A stretch of 34,517 nt of DNA from NCBI GenBank assembly GCA_014728035.1, contig WJMJ01000032.1, positions 1-34,517 on the forward strand. The letters are read 5' to 3'. Below the pieces are notes generated by a model. That model saw only the letters and a program-made list of their open reading frames with translations, had not been told where the DNA came from and ran no database searches. Positions 25,124-34,500 of this stretch are shown piece after piece. A program made the translations under genes and the position numbers. Source of the stretch: Promethearchaeota archaeon (GTDB lineage Archaea; Asgardarchaeota; Thorarchaeia; Thorarchaeales; Thorarchaeaceae). How positions within the stretch are numbered: the stretch's first letter is position 1; the number at the start of each line of letters is the position of its first letter.

Positions 25124-25603
25124 TTACTCGTCATCACACTTGATATCGGTTCCTTTTTCCCCTTTTTTGGGTTGTAATGGAGCCATCTTAATCAAAGTCA
25201 CAATCCTCTTTAGAGATTCAACGTGTTTCTCTTCATCCTCTTTCAGATGTTCAAGCAACATTAGACCAATCTCATCATCCATGAGCTTGATTTCTTCCTC
25301 AAGAAGCTTAACCATCTCTGATTCTTCTTTCATGATTTCTTTAAGCATCCTGTCTAGTTTGATGCGTCCTGTGTATCTACCGATCTTTGCCATCCATTCA
25401 TCACAAGGCACCGTGCTCATAAGCTCAATCATGCCTTCTAGGAATTTCTGATGTTTCCAGGTATCCAAGCGCATCTCCATCAGAACTAATCTGACTGAAG
25501 TTTCTCGGGCTTCTTCCTCCGCTTCAATAAGACGCTCTAATGTCCTTTTTTCTACCTCAATCTGTTTTTGGAGCACTTCTACGAGTTTATCTGTATTCGA
25601 CAT
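25124..25603 (-). CDS. Ferritin-like four-helix-bundle protein
   Basis: 159 residues, almost entirely helical and very rich in Glu and Lys. Four long helices are separated by short turns. Helix 2 carries LDTWKH and helix 4 carries LKEDEEKH, the acid-x-x-H pattern that supplies metal ligands in ferritin-like and rubrerythrin-like proteins. Helices 1 and 3 each hold several Glu at matching positions (EVEKRTLERL and KEESEMVKLL). A flexible tail (PKKGEKGTDIKCDDE) ends the protein. A di-iron site for peroxide or iron handling is plausible but not proven; a plain coiled-coil protein is the alternative. GAGGA, eight bases before the ATG, fixes the start. A set of TTAAGT half-sites lies upstream (25635-25668). 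It is followed by the thioredoxin-fold gene. Confidence 0.75.
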   Translation of the reverse strand: MSNTDKLVEVLQKQIEVEKRTLERLIEAEEEARETSVRLVLMEMRLDTWKHQKFLEGMIELMSTVPCDEWMAKIGRYTGRIKLDRMLKEIMKEESEMVKLLEEEIKLMDDEIGLMLLEHLKEDEEKHVESLKRIVTLIKMAPLQPKKGEKGTDIKCDDE

Positions 25604-25998
25604 TTTTTAATTCCTCGAAAATTTCCACACGTTGATACTTAACTATGTTTAAGTATACATATTTAAGTCTATTGTATGTTTCGTGTTGTAACCTAAAGCT
25701 GGTCAAATGATTTGTTATACAATCCAATCTTGGTCACATTTAACAGTTGCCCTATTTGGAGAAGAGGTTCTAATAAATGCTTACAATAAAAGGAATTCAT
25801 GAGATAATATCATTACTACAAAAATAGAAATAATGAGATGTATTCTGGAGATATTAATTTCAATATTCTACTAAATGAAAAGAACTAACCAAAAAGTACG
25901 AGTTGTAGTTATTACAAGACATATTGGTGCAAAGCAGACATGAACTTCTGAATTTATCTAAGTAAATGGCTAAATAGAACTAAATGAATTAGGTATTG
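25604..25998. other. AT-rich divergent intergenic region
   Basis: About 395 bp without a convincing gene, between the ferritin-like gene (-) and a small unknown gene (+). Its left end holds a promoter-like cluster: an 8-bp palindrome ATACTTAA/TTAAGTAT (25635-25642 and 25649-25656) plus a third TTAAGT at 25663-25668. The rest is AT-rich with no recognised RNA or repeat. Confidence 0.5.
25635..25668 (-). promoter_or_regulatory. Palindrome and third half-site upstream of the ferritin-like gene
   Basis: Three copies of the hexamer TTAAGT (or its complement) occur at 25637-25642, 25649-25654 and 25663-25668. The first two form a perfect 8-bp inverted repeat with a 6-base loop. They lie 32-65 bases upstream of the ATG at 25603, where an archaeal TATA/BRE and operator would be expected. 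The AT-rich third site may double as the TATA box. Confidence 0.4.
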
Positions 25999-26403
25999 GT
26001 GAAATTTTATTTGGAATCTGAATTTGATGAGGTTGATCCTAATACATTAAACGTTTTATGGAAGAAAACACTTCCATCAGAAATTACCAGATGGGCCATT
26101 TTCAAATATGGCACGATAGTTCTTTGTAGAGATTCAGAACGCGATGTCGAGGAGTATGCTCTGGAAATCATCGAGAAATGGGCACCCATGGCTCCAGGAA
26201 CTCCTTTAGGTGACTTCAGTGTAGGTTCTGCAAATAATATACCCGGATGGATTGTATCTTATTATCATGAGGATATAGGTAACTACATTGCTCCTGAGGA
26301 AATCGATGAAGAAGAGCCATCTATCTTAACTATCGGATTGTTGGGAAGAGCTAAACGTGTGGCAGACTACGACGCGTGTGAAATTGTACATATAGAGAAA
26401 TAA
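25999..26403 (+). CDS. Small soluble protein of unknown function
   Basis: About 134 residues, not recognised. It is soluble, acidic and of mixed alpha/beta pattern: FYLESEFDEV, then a helix-strand unit around TRWAIFKYGTIVLCRD, VEEYALEIIEKWAPMAPGTPLGDFSV, and GWIVSYYHEDIGNYIAPEE. The compact conserved-looking motifs (W-A-I-F-K-x-G-T-I, P-G-T-P-L-G-D-F) suggest a real family. The start is a weak choice: GTG at 25999 has AGGT four bases upstream, while TTG at 25996 is nearly on top of it. It stands alone between the ferritin-like gene and the flavoprotein; function is not proposed. Confidence 0.68.
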   Translation: MKFYLESEFDEVDPNTLNVLWKKTLPSEITRWAIFKYGTIVLCRDSERDVEEYALEIIEKWAPMAPGTPLGDFSVGSANNIPGWIVSYYHEDIGNYIAPEEIDEEEPSILTIGLLGRAKRVADYDACEIVHIEK

Positions 26404-26528
26404 GAAAAAAGCGGTACTAGTTTCAGATATTGGAGTATTTTTCTTCAGTTATGCAAAATTATGCCTGTCCAAAAAAACCTTACACATTGAAAACTAGTTG
26501 AATTGCCATAAATAAAATCATCAAGATT

Positions 26529-27539
26529 CTAATCAAGATGTATCAATCCACGCCCTTCAGGATGGTCTCTTTGTATTTCTGTTTCTTGTTCATTTCCAAG
26601 GAATTGATTTATCATGAGGGCTGCGTAATTACCTGTTCCAGTTGCCATAGCAATTTGTTGAGTTATTGGTCGACAGTCTCCAGCTGCCCATATTCCTTCA
26701 ATATTGGTTTTTCCTCTGTGGTCGGTCTTGATATTACCTCGATTATCAGTTTCGACTCCAACTTGACGTGCAATCTCAGACCTAGCCATAGCTACAAAGG
26801 CAACAAAAAAAACATTGCATCTAATTCTACTTCCATTTTCGAGAGTTACACTTTGAACTAACCCTGGACGAGGGAAATCAACTTCTTTGATGGTACCTCT
26901 ATACCATTCGAATGGAGAATTTTCAAGTTTGGTAAAATCCTGCTCATTAATTGGCATGTACGCATCTTCGGTCATAAGAATTCTAATTTTCTTTGCCCAT
27001 CTAGTTAGCGAGTTAGCAGCATGAAGTGCACTACCTACCGTTCCTGCATTAACAACAAGAACGTCTTTGTCTTTACATAGTGGAGCTTCGCAATCTGGGC
27101 AATAGAATGCTCCGTTGCCGACATTTGCAACAGGAAGCCATTTTCTCCACATACCATCTACTTTAGGATGTTTGCGAGATGTTCCAGTCGCAAAAACGAG
27201 AGTTTTAGCTTTGTACTCTGACTGGTCATCTGTTCGATAGCTTTTGTCAGTTCTCACTATGAATTCAGGATAAGTTCCTTTTACTTCGACAACATCAGCC
27301 GCTATATAGCTTGACCCACCTGCTTGTGCTTGTATTTGCAATTGTCTGAGTAAAGATCGCCCCTCTTGATAGCATGGACCTGCTGCGAAATTCATTATTG
27401 TATTCGTATGAAAATGCATTGGAGAAGTTCCACGGTCTAAGACCAATACCTTTCGTTTATGATATGCTAGATGAAGTGCTGCAGATGTTCCCGCAGGCCC
27501 TCCACCAATTATTATTGTATCATACAAATTATTCGTCAT
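26529..27539 (-). CDS. Thioredoxin-reductase-like FAD/NAD(P)H-dependent oxidoreductase
   Basis: 336 residues of the class II pyridine nucleotide-disulfide oxidoreductase type. FAD is bound by IIIGGGPAGTSAALH (about 9-23) and by the C-terminal GIWAAGDCR. The redox-active dithiol CPDC (147-150) lies in the position of CATC in thioredoxin reductase, within GNGAFYCPDCEAPL. The nucleotide-binding loop VVNAGTVGSALHAA has Asn in place of the first Gly of GxGxxG, so cofactor preference may differ. It would reduce a thioredoxin- or glutaredoxin-like protein disulfide, or a related acceptor; the thioredoxin-fold protein encoded nearby lacks a CxxC and is an unlikely standard partner. GGATGTGA lies just before the ATG. 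It is a single-gene unit in a neighbourhood of other redox genes. Confidence 0.9.
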   Translation of the reverse strand: MTNNLYDTIIIGGGPAGTSAALHLAYHKRKVLVLDRGTSPMHFHTNTIMNFAAGPCYQEGRSLLRQLQIQAQAGGSSYIAADVVEVKGTYPEFIVRTDKSYRTDDQSEYKAKTLVFATGTSRKHPKVDGMWRKWLPVANVGNGAFYCPDCEAPLCKDKDVLVVNAGTVGSALHAANSLTRWAKKIRILMTEDAYMPINEQDFTKLENSPFEWYRGTIKEVDFPRPGLVQSVTLENGSRIRCNVFFVAFVAMARSEIARQVGVETDNRGNIKTDHRGKTNIEGIWAAGDCRPITQQIAMATGTGNYAALMINQFLGNEQETEIQRDHPEGRGLIHLD

Positions 27540-27740
27540 GAATTCACATCCAGTTTATCTCATAATAAATTCCGCATTATTTGAATGAATCTATGTAAAG
27601 AAAAAGATGATATGAACAAGGGTATTTTCCAATTTCTCTTTTTATAGCAAATCGTAACTCTGAAACATAATAACGCTCATTTTTTCCTTATTAATCAAAA
27701 ATATTAATCTGATTCATTTAGACCCGATTGTGATATCTAT

Positions 27741-28463
27741 ATGAAGTTGCCAATTTATCCTTCAGCAGTTTATAGTTTCCTTGAATTCATTAAAAGATAC
27801 GAAAAAGTTAGTGATGAAGAATTAGGAAGGAAAATACTTGATTGTGGAGCAGGTGGAAAAAATCCTCCATTAGGTCTATTCAATGATTATGGATTTGAAA
27901 CCTATGGTATTGATATTTCACAGAAACAAATTGATGCTGCCTTGCAATTTGCAGAAGAAAATGACATGGAATTAAAAATAACCCTAGGAGATATGAGAGA
28001 ACTACCTTTCGAAGACGAGTTGTTTGATTTTGTCTACGAGTACTATTCCATGGTACATCTATCCAAGAGCGATACAAAAGTAGCAATTTCTGAGATGAGT
28101 CGAGTTTTGAGGTCTGGTGGTTTCTTGTTTTTAGGATTCATGTCTTTTGAAACCTGGCCTATTCATGGTGAAGAAAAACAATCGGGCGAATTTTGGATGG
28201 AAGAAGATGGAGAATCAATAGTGCATAGCTTCTTTAAAGATGACGAAATTTTATCTTTTCTAGATGATTTCACGCTTTATCAAATGGAGAAGCGTACTCA
28301 ACGCTATCCATGGAGATTCCGTGAACTTCCCAAAGAGTATTGGTTATCTATGTTTGATGATTCTTGGACTAGCTATTCAAGTGCAGAATGGGAAGAAATG
28401 TACGACCAAATCGAAGAGAAGCAAAAGTATACACATTCTTTCTTTATCTTACGAAAAAAGTAA
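27741..28463 (+). CDS. Class I SAM-dependent methyltransferase
   Basis: 240 residues with a Rossmann methyltransferase core: motif I ILDCGAGGKNPPLG (32-45), the acidic ribose-binding residue in YGIDIS (55-60), motif II/III LGDMRELPFEDELFDFVY, and VHLSKSDTKVAISEMSRVLRSGGFLFLGF, the post-core helix and strand of the UbiE/methyltransferase-11 type. The C-terminal part (about 165-240) is rich in Trp, Glu and Tyr and may bind the substrate. The acceptor (small molecule, protein or RNA) cannot be told. Extra residues in motif I (GGKNPPLG rather than GxGxG) are a mild oddity. It converges with the giant beta-helix gene and ends at a shared hairpin. Confidence 0.85.
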   Translation: MKLPIYPSAVYSFLEFIKRYEKVSDEELGRKILDCGAGGKNPPLGLFNDYGFETYGIDISQKQIDAALQFAEENDMELKITLGDMRELPFEDELFDFVYEYYSMVHLSKSDTKVAISEMSRVLRSGGFLFLGFMSFETWPIHGEEKQSGEFWMEEDGESIVHSFFKDDEILSFLDDFTLYQMEKRTQRYPWRFRELPKEYWLSMFDDSWTSYSSAEWEEMYDQIEEKQKYTHSFFILRKK

Positions 28464-28470
28464 GATTGAT

Positions 28471-28507
28471 GCAAAAAAGAGGAAAAAGGAAGGAGCTTTT
28501 CCTTCCT
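28471..28507. terminator. Shared hairpin terminator between convergent genes
   Basis: A perfect 8-bp stem AGGAAGGA/TCCTTCCT (28487-28494 and 28500-28507, loop GCTTT) lies between the methyltransferase stop (28463) and the surface-protein stop (28518). On the minus strand it is followed by two T-rich runs (complement of the A-rich 28471-28487), so it is a strong terminator for the surface-protein gene. On the plus strand the tail is only mildly T-rich. Confidence 0.65.
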
Positions 28508-28517
28508 AATTTATTCT

Positions 28518-31500
28518 TCAGGTTGCTGCTCGTTTTCTAAGAACGAAAATAACAACTATTACAATTATTGCTCCTCCAAGACCTCCGACTACCAATAATA
28601 CAATCATTGGATCTAATTCTGTTGGAGGGGGTGAGCTAGTTGTTGTAGTGGTAGTAGTAGTTGTGGTAGTACTGCTAGTTGGGGGAGTGATTGGTCCAAT
28701 TACAGTAATTGTTACAGAAACCATACTATCATGGCCAACACGGTCTTGGAATATTACTTCCAATTCATGTTCTCCAACTGACAACCCATCAACATCAATG
28801 ACTACATCAGTTCCATCCCACTCAACTGTGTCAATCAAGAACCCATCCAAACTGACATTATACTGGAACGGTGTTAGATCATTAGCCTCGATTGTTACTA
28901 TATTGCCCGTAGTTCCATCTTGATAACTCACATCAGCTGGGTCCACAACCACTGGATCTGCTGTGTCTCTATACATAGTTATTGTTAGATTAGCAACATT
29001 GCCAACCTCGTCTGCAACGAGATAGCTAACTATGTATAATCCATCGGAGCTAAATGTGATGTCAAAAGTCCATGCAACTGAACTCGTGCTTAATGTGTCG
29101 TTGTTCTGGATTGAACCATTTACAACTACAACTGCCCAAGCTAGTGAGTTGTTATCAGTCAAGGTACTTCCAATTTGAGGATTTGATAATGTTGTAGCAT
29201 ATCCGTCCTCGATATCCAAATCGATTACTGGATTAGTCAAATCAGAAGTCAAAGTAATCATTGTGTAAAACTCGGAACTTGCATCGACAGTAGAATTGAC
29301 AAATATATGGTTCTCTCCTTCAGAGAGTGTAACCTCAACTTCAATGACTCCAATGGATCCACCTGCATGGACGGTTGTATCAGTCTGAACAGTAGTGACA
29401 GTTGAACCTGCTCCACCATAGTATATTCCAGGAATCAGTGTTACATTTGCTCGAATCAGTGCTGTATCGGTTACAACACTCTCATCAGCTGGACTAAGAA
29501 TTTCAATCCTTACCAAGACTGATCTCGGAGCAACAACTAGCGGATGGTAGTCGTTCATTGTGTTGGTTACATGTGGTGTGTCACCAATACCGTCGTAATT
29601 TGCATCTTCACCACTATAGTCATGCCAGTAATTACCCAAGTGGTCTGATCCGTTCAAGTTGTATCCAGTCTGACTGAATGTGTAAAGGTTAAGGAATGCG
29701 TTCCGTGTGAAAGTCACATTGGTTGCGAAGTTGTACTTAGCAATGGTTGTTCCAAAAATTGGAAACTCGTTACCGATGAACAAGATATCTTCCACACTGT
29801 TGAGTTGGATAGCTCTCCCTAATGAGGAATTAACAAGATTACATCCTGTACAGAATCCAAGATACAGACCGTCAGTATCAACGGTTGAATTGACAATCAC
29901 GACATCATCACAGTAGAACATCGTAAGATGACTTGTGTTGAGGTAGCTGTGTTGGAGACCAGTCTCATTAAAGAAGTAGTAGATAGGTTTGCCTTCGTAG
30001 AGGTTGGTTGTATCGATGTTGTGGTTAGCTTCTGCCTCAGAAGTGACAGAATAACTGATGGCATACATGCAACCGCCTATTGAGCAATATGTCATGTTGA
30101 CTCCTTCAGTGCTTGCAATATAGACTCCAGATAAGTTCATGACCTCAATCTCTATGCCATAGAGTGTGATATTTGTACAACTGGTCAAGTCTACCGCATA
30201 GTCTGCATAGCTAATGCTACAGTTGCTGATGATGAAGTCATCAACAAATTGTATCTGTATTGCTGTCACGGCGTCATTTATTGTTTCAAAAGAGATGCTT
30301 CCTCCTGTTCCACCACTATTCATGACTATCGGACTCTCAACCGAGTGATAGACATTATGATGAATCAGATAATCGATTCCTGCCGTAGCGAATATACCAT
30401 AGTCCTGATACCAGACCTCGTTATAGGCGAATTCAAAGTAGTCAGTTTCAACTTGATATACTGCTCTGCTTCCGTACCAGAATTGGTTGTTTGTGACATT
30501 GAGCTTGTTATTACTGAAATCTATCGGGTAAACTCCACGATTGCAACTCTGAAACTCACTGTTCTCTATAGTGATATTGAATCCAGTTGAAGAGTATTCA
30601 GTGTAGATTCCGTTGGTGACGTTCCAGAACTCGCAACCTGTGATGAGTGCACTAAGTTGACGAAGATACAATCCCTCAGATGAATGAGATATCGTAGTAT
30701 TTTCCACTTCAGCCCAGCTAATGAAGCTCAGATATACACCACTACCACTATCGCTCATGATAGCATTGCACTCTGTCATAGTACAGAGCCCTACTCTCTG
30801 GATGAAGAACGAATACATGGAAGCTCCAGTCACGTTCACACTGGTTAGTGACACAGAATTACCATAATATCCAGACATGAACATGTAAAATCCGTAGCTA
30901 CCTGATGTTACAATATCCACATTGTTGATTGTCATTGTTCCATAGAATGGATTCTGAATGTGGATTCCAGTAGTAGAAGCGTGAATCACACCATTTGATA
31001 CGGAAAGGTCTGTGGTTTCACGTACATATAATCCATAGCCGCAATCTGTGCTCTCGAAGGTACTGATTGTTGCATCTGTAACAAACTCTGTTCGAATACC
31101 CTGTTCCATATCTTCCACTGTAACACTGAAGAGATTAACAGTATCCGTGTATAGAGCATAGATTCCATATGATGCTGATCTGTTAACCACGATATCTGAG
31201 AGGGTGATTGAATTCAGATGAGCTGATGAAGTACCGTATATGTGGATACCCTGATCTGTGTCTTCCAATAGAATTGTCTGAACATTGGTGCTATTAGTTC
31301 TGATTCTGAAGACATACGTTCCTGAAAGGTACAGATTCCTGATGTATAGCGAACCCACATCGTATGCATTGAAGACGAACATGTAGTTCAGATTTGTAGC
31401 ACATAAGGCATTATCATGCATCTCAAGGTAGCCATAGACCCCTAGCTCGAATTCTGCTTGAACCGTACAATCAAACCAGATTGTACCTCCATATATGATT

Positions 31501-34500
31501 AGATTTTGTCCTTCGTTGACTATCAGGTTTCCACTAAGGGTGTAGTTCGTGTGAAGAACAACCGTTTCCTCAGTGATGGTCCAACCAGAAGCTGTTGGGT
31601 ATGAACCGAAGATCACGAGTGGCATTGTATCTTCTATATCAGATTTTGATGGAGTGTTGTATGGTGTATCACCAACGAGGTCCCCATCATTATCTTCACC
31701 AGTATAGTCTTCGTACCAGTTACCGTATGTTCCGTTGTTGTATGATGTACCTGAACCAGCGTCTTCAATGTAAAAGTCCACACCATTTGTGAACATATTC
31801 ATGTAGACAGTACTAGATGTGACTCCGGGAGCAACATATATTCCAAGGTGCGAGTTCCAGAACTTGCAATAACGAATGATGTTGTTATCTCCTGTTAGGT
31901 TGATACAACTTCCAAAGTAGTTGAATTCGATGTATTCAATGATATTGTTGTTACTGGTCGCTGAAATCAGAATGCCTGTTGCAGTGTCAGTCCATGTGAG
32001 TTGTCCGTGACTGATGGTGATATCATCTGAGTTGAGAATCTCAATGCCTACGTTACAGGAATATATTGAGATGTTCTCTATGGTAATACCGTTCACTCCA
32101 TCAAGAATCAATCCTGATTCACTATGACTGATTACTAGATTTAGCAGTGTGACTGTTGAGACGTTGATATAGAGCCCGTCATGGGTACCTCCGTATCCGA
32201 TATACTCCATGGTTGCATTGTTAACATAGAATGTTGAGCCAGACTGAAGTTCGAGCTCGTATGTGTTCATATCGTTTGTTGTGAATAGGGTTCCACCGAA
32301 AAGTATCAATGTTCCACCTGTTTCAACTTGGATCTTCTGAGCATATGGTGTGCTGGTGTCAAAGTCTACCTGTGTTCCAATCAGCGCAAGAGAAAATCCA
32401 TCGAGCACACGAATACCATCTTCTAGGGTGATACTCTCTCCCAGTACGATTAGTTCCTCTGCTACATACAATGGAACTCCAGACACTGTTGTTGGATATG
32501 TTAAGTAGTTTCTATTGTTAATCAGAAGTGGGTAGTTATCCTGTGCTTTCAGTGTAGTTGACAAGTAGACATCATAAGTTCCACCACCAATCCAATCTGT
32601 AGCTGAATCTGGACCTGAATAGTAATCATATCCGTTAGGACTTGGGCCCCAGAAGTTACCATGAGTGCCATTATCCAGATTAGTAACACTACCAAAGCTT
32701 TCTATGAAGATGTTACCATCATCATTATCCCAGAATGAGTTGAACCATACGGTGTCTAAGTTTCCTTCGACATAAAGTCCCCAACCATCATTGTGCATAA
32801 TATAGTTATCATAGATATCTGATCCACTTGAGCTACCTGGCACGATAATCGCATATTGCGTAGTTTCTGTTATCGTATTATTTTGAATCAATCCATTATT
32901 GAAATCATTCAAGTATAATCCGAAGTTACTGGCACCTGTGATTATATTATTCGCAATAGATGCTCCAGATAGATATTGGGCCCAAATAATATAGGTTCCA
33001 CTACACTCAACTACGTTATTCTCAATGGTTGCGGTTCCTCCGTTTCCATCAACATCGATTCCGATACTATTACAGTTGGTGATTTCATTCCAAGTGACAA
33101 TTGCTGAATTACCCTCAGCTTGAATCGCAGTTGTACACCCGTCAAATGTATTATGAGTTACATTGTAATAATTGCCAATTCCAGCCATAAGGAAATCAAT
33201 TGCTACGCCGGAAATCATATTGAATTCATTATACGAGATTTCCCCGTATTCATTGGTGCTTTCGAAATCTAATCCCCTGGTTGTGTTTTCAATCGTATTG
33301 TAGATGAAGTTGAACCAATCAGAAGAATATACATTCAACATATCTGGATGGCCTGTTATTTCTCTATATCCCGAGAAATCACAATCGTTGAAAGTAACGT
33401 AATCAGTCCGGTCGATTTCAATATATCCTACTCCAAAAGAACATTGATAAAAAGTGTAGTAATCACTAAGACCCACAATTAGATAGTCATCAAAAATACA
33501 AGATTCGAAGGTGAAATAATTAGTTCCTACTGAATTTGTGAATTGTGAGAAATTGCAATGATCAAAAGTTCCTTGACTACTGCCTGATTCTATACTGACT
33601 TGAGCCTCAAATACTGAATTCTCAACTCTGAAATCTACACACCCTTCGAAGTACGTCCAACCTCCCCCTGTAACATTCGAATTAATGAATTCTGTTGTTC
33701 CACCATTCATATCGATTCGTAATGAACTTCCTGAGAAAGCAGAGTTATGGATATTAAATTCGCCAAAGGAATCAATTCTAAACATACCAGATAGTGTCAT
33801 AGCTACTCCACCAAAGTATACTCCTGAGTATGCAGGGAGATTTAGGTAAGTTGTAGAACCTTGAGTCATACTCACATTCAAGTCCAAGACTATGAGAGCA
33901 GAGGCGATTCCATCAAGGGTGATATCTCCTGGAATTGTGATATCGTAAGCCCAGAATCCTGTTGGTTTTGAAATAGTCCAGTCTCCAGAACCAGGTGGAA
34001 GGTCTCCAATTCTAAAAGCTGGACAGTTATCTGTGATGTTAGTATCTAGAATGAATGCAGTTTGTCCTATCCAGTCACTATCAGTGTCACTACCAGTATA
34101 CCTAGCGTACCATACATTTCCCCAGGTAGAGTTGTCCCAAACGTTGTTATCATTGCCTTGATCTGTGGCTGCTTCGTTGTTCATGAGGAACATATTCTCG
34201 TAAGTGGTAGTGTTTGCTCCAAGGTATAGAATTTCGACACCTATATCATTTCCAACAAATAGGTTGCCATGGATAGTATTATTGACAGCAATATCACCGT
34301 CTGCGGAGAGTCTTATTGCTGCTTCACCGCAGCTTGCAATTGCATTTTCAGAAATTGTGTTGAACGAAGATTCTCGAACCCAAATACCTGGGCCAGTTGT
34401 ATCTTCAATGAAGTTGTTTTGAATTATGTTGTAGGCTACTGAGCCATAAAGAAAAATCGCTCCAGATGGATAGGATTCTAAATTATAGATTGGACAGCTA

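Noticed and set aside
28636..28680. CRISPR or simple microsatellite at the repetitive GTAGTAGT stretch
   Set aside because: It is a coding Thr/Pro stalk with mixed codons and no spacer/repeat periodicity.
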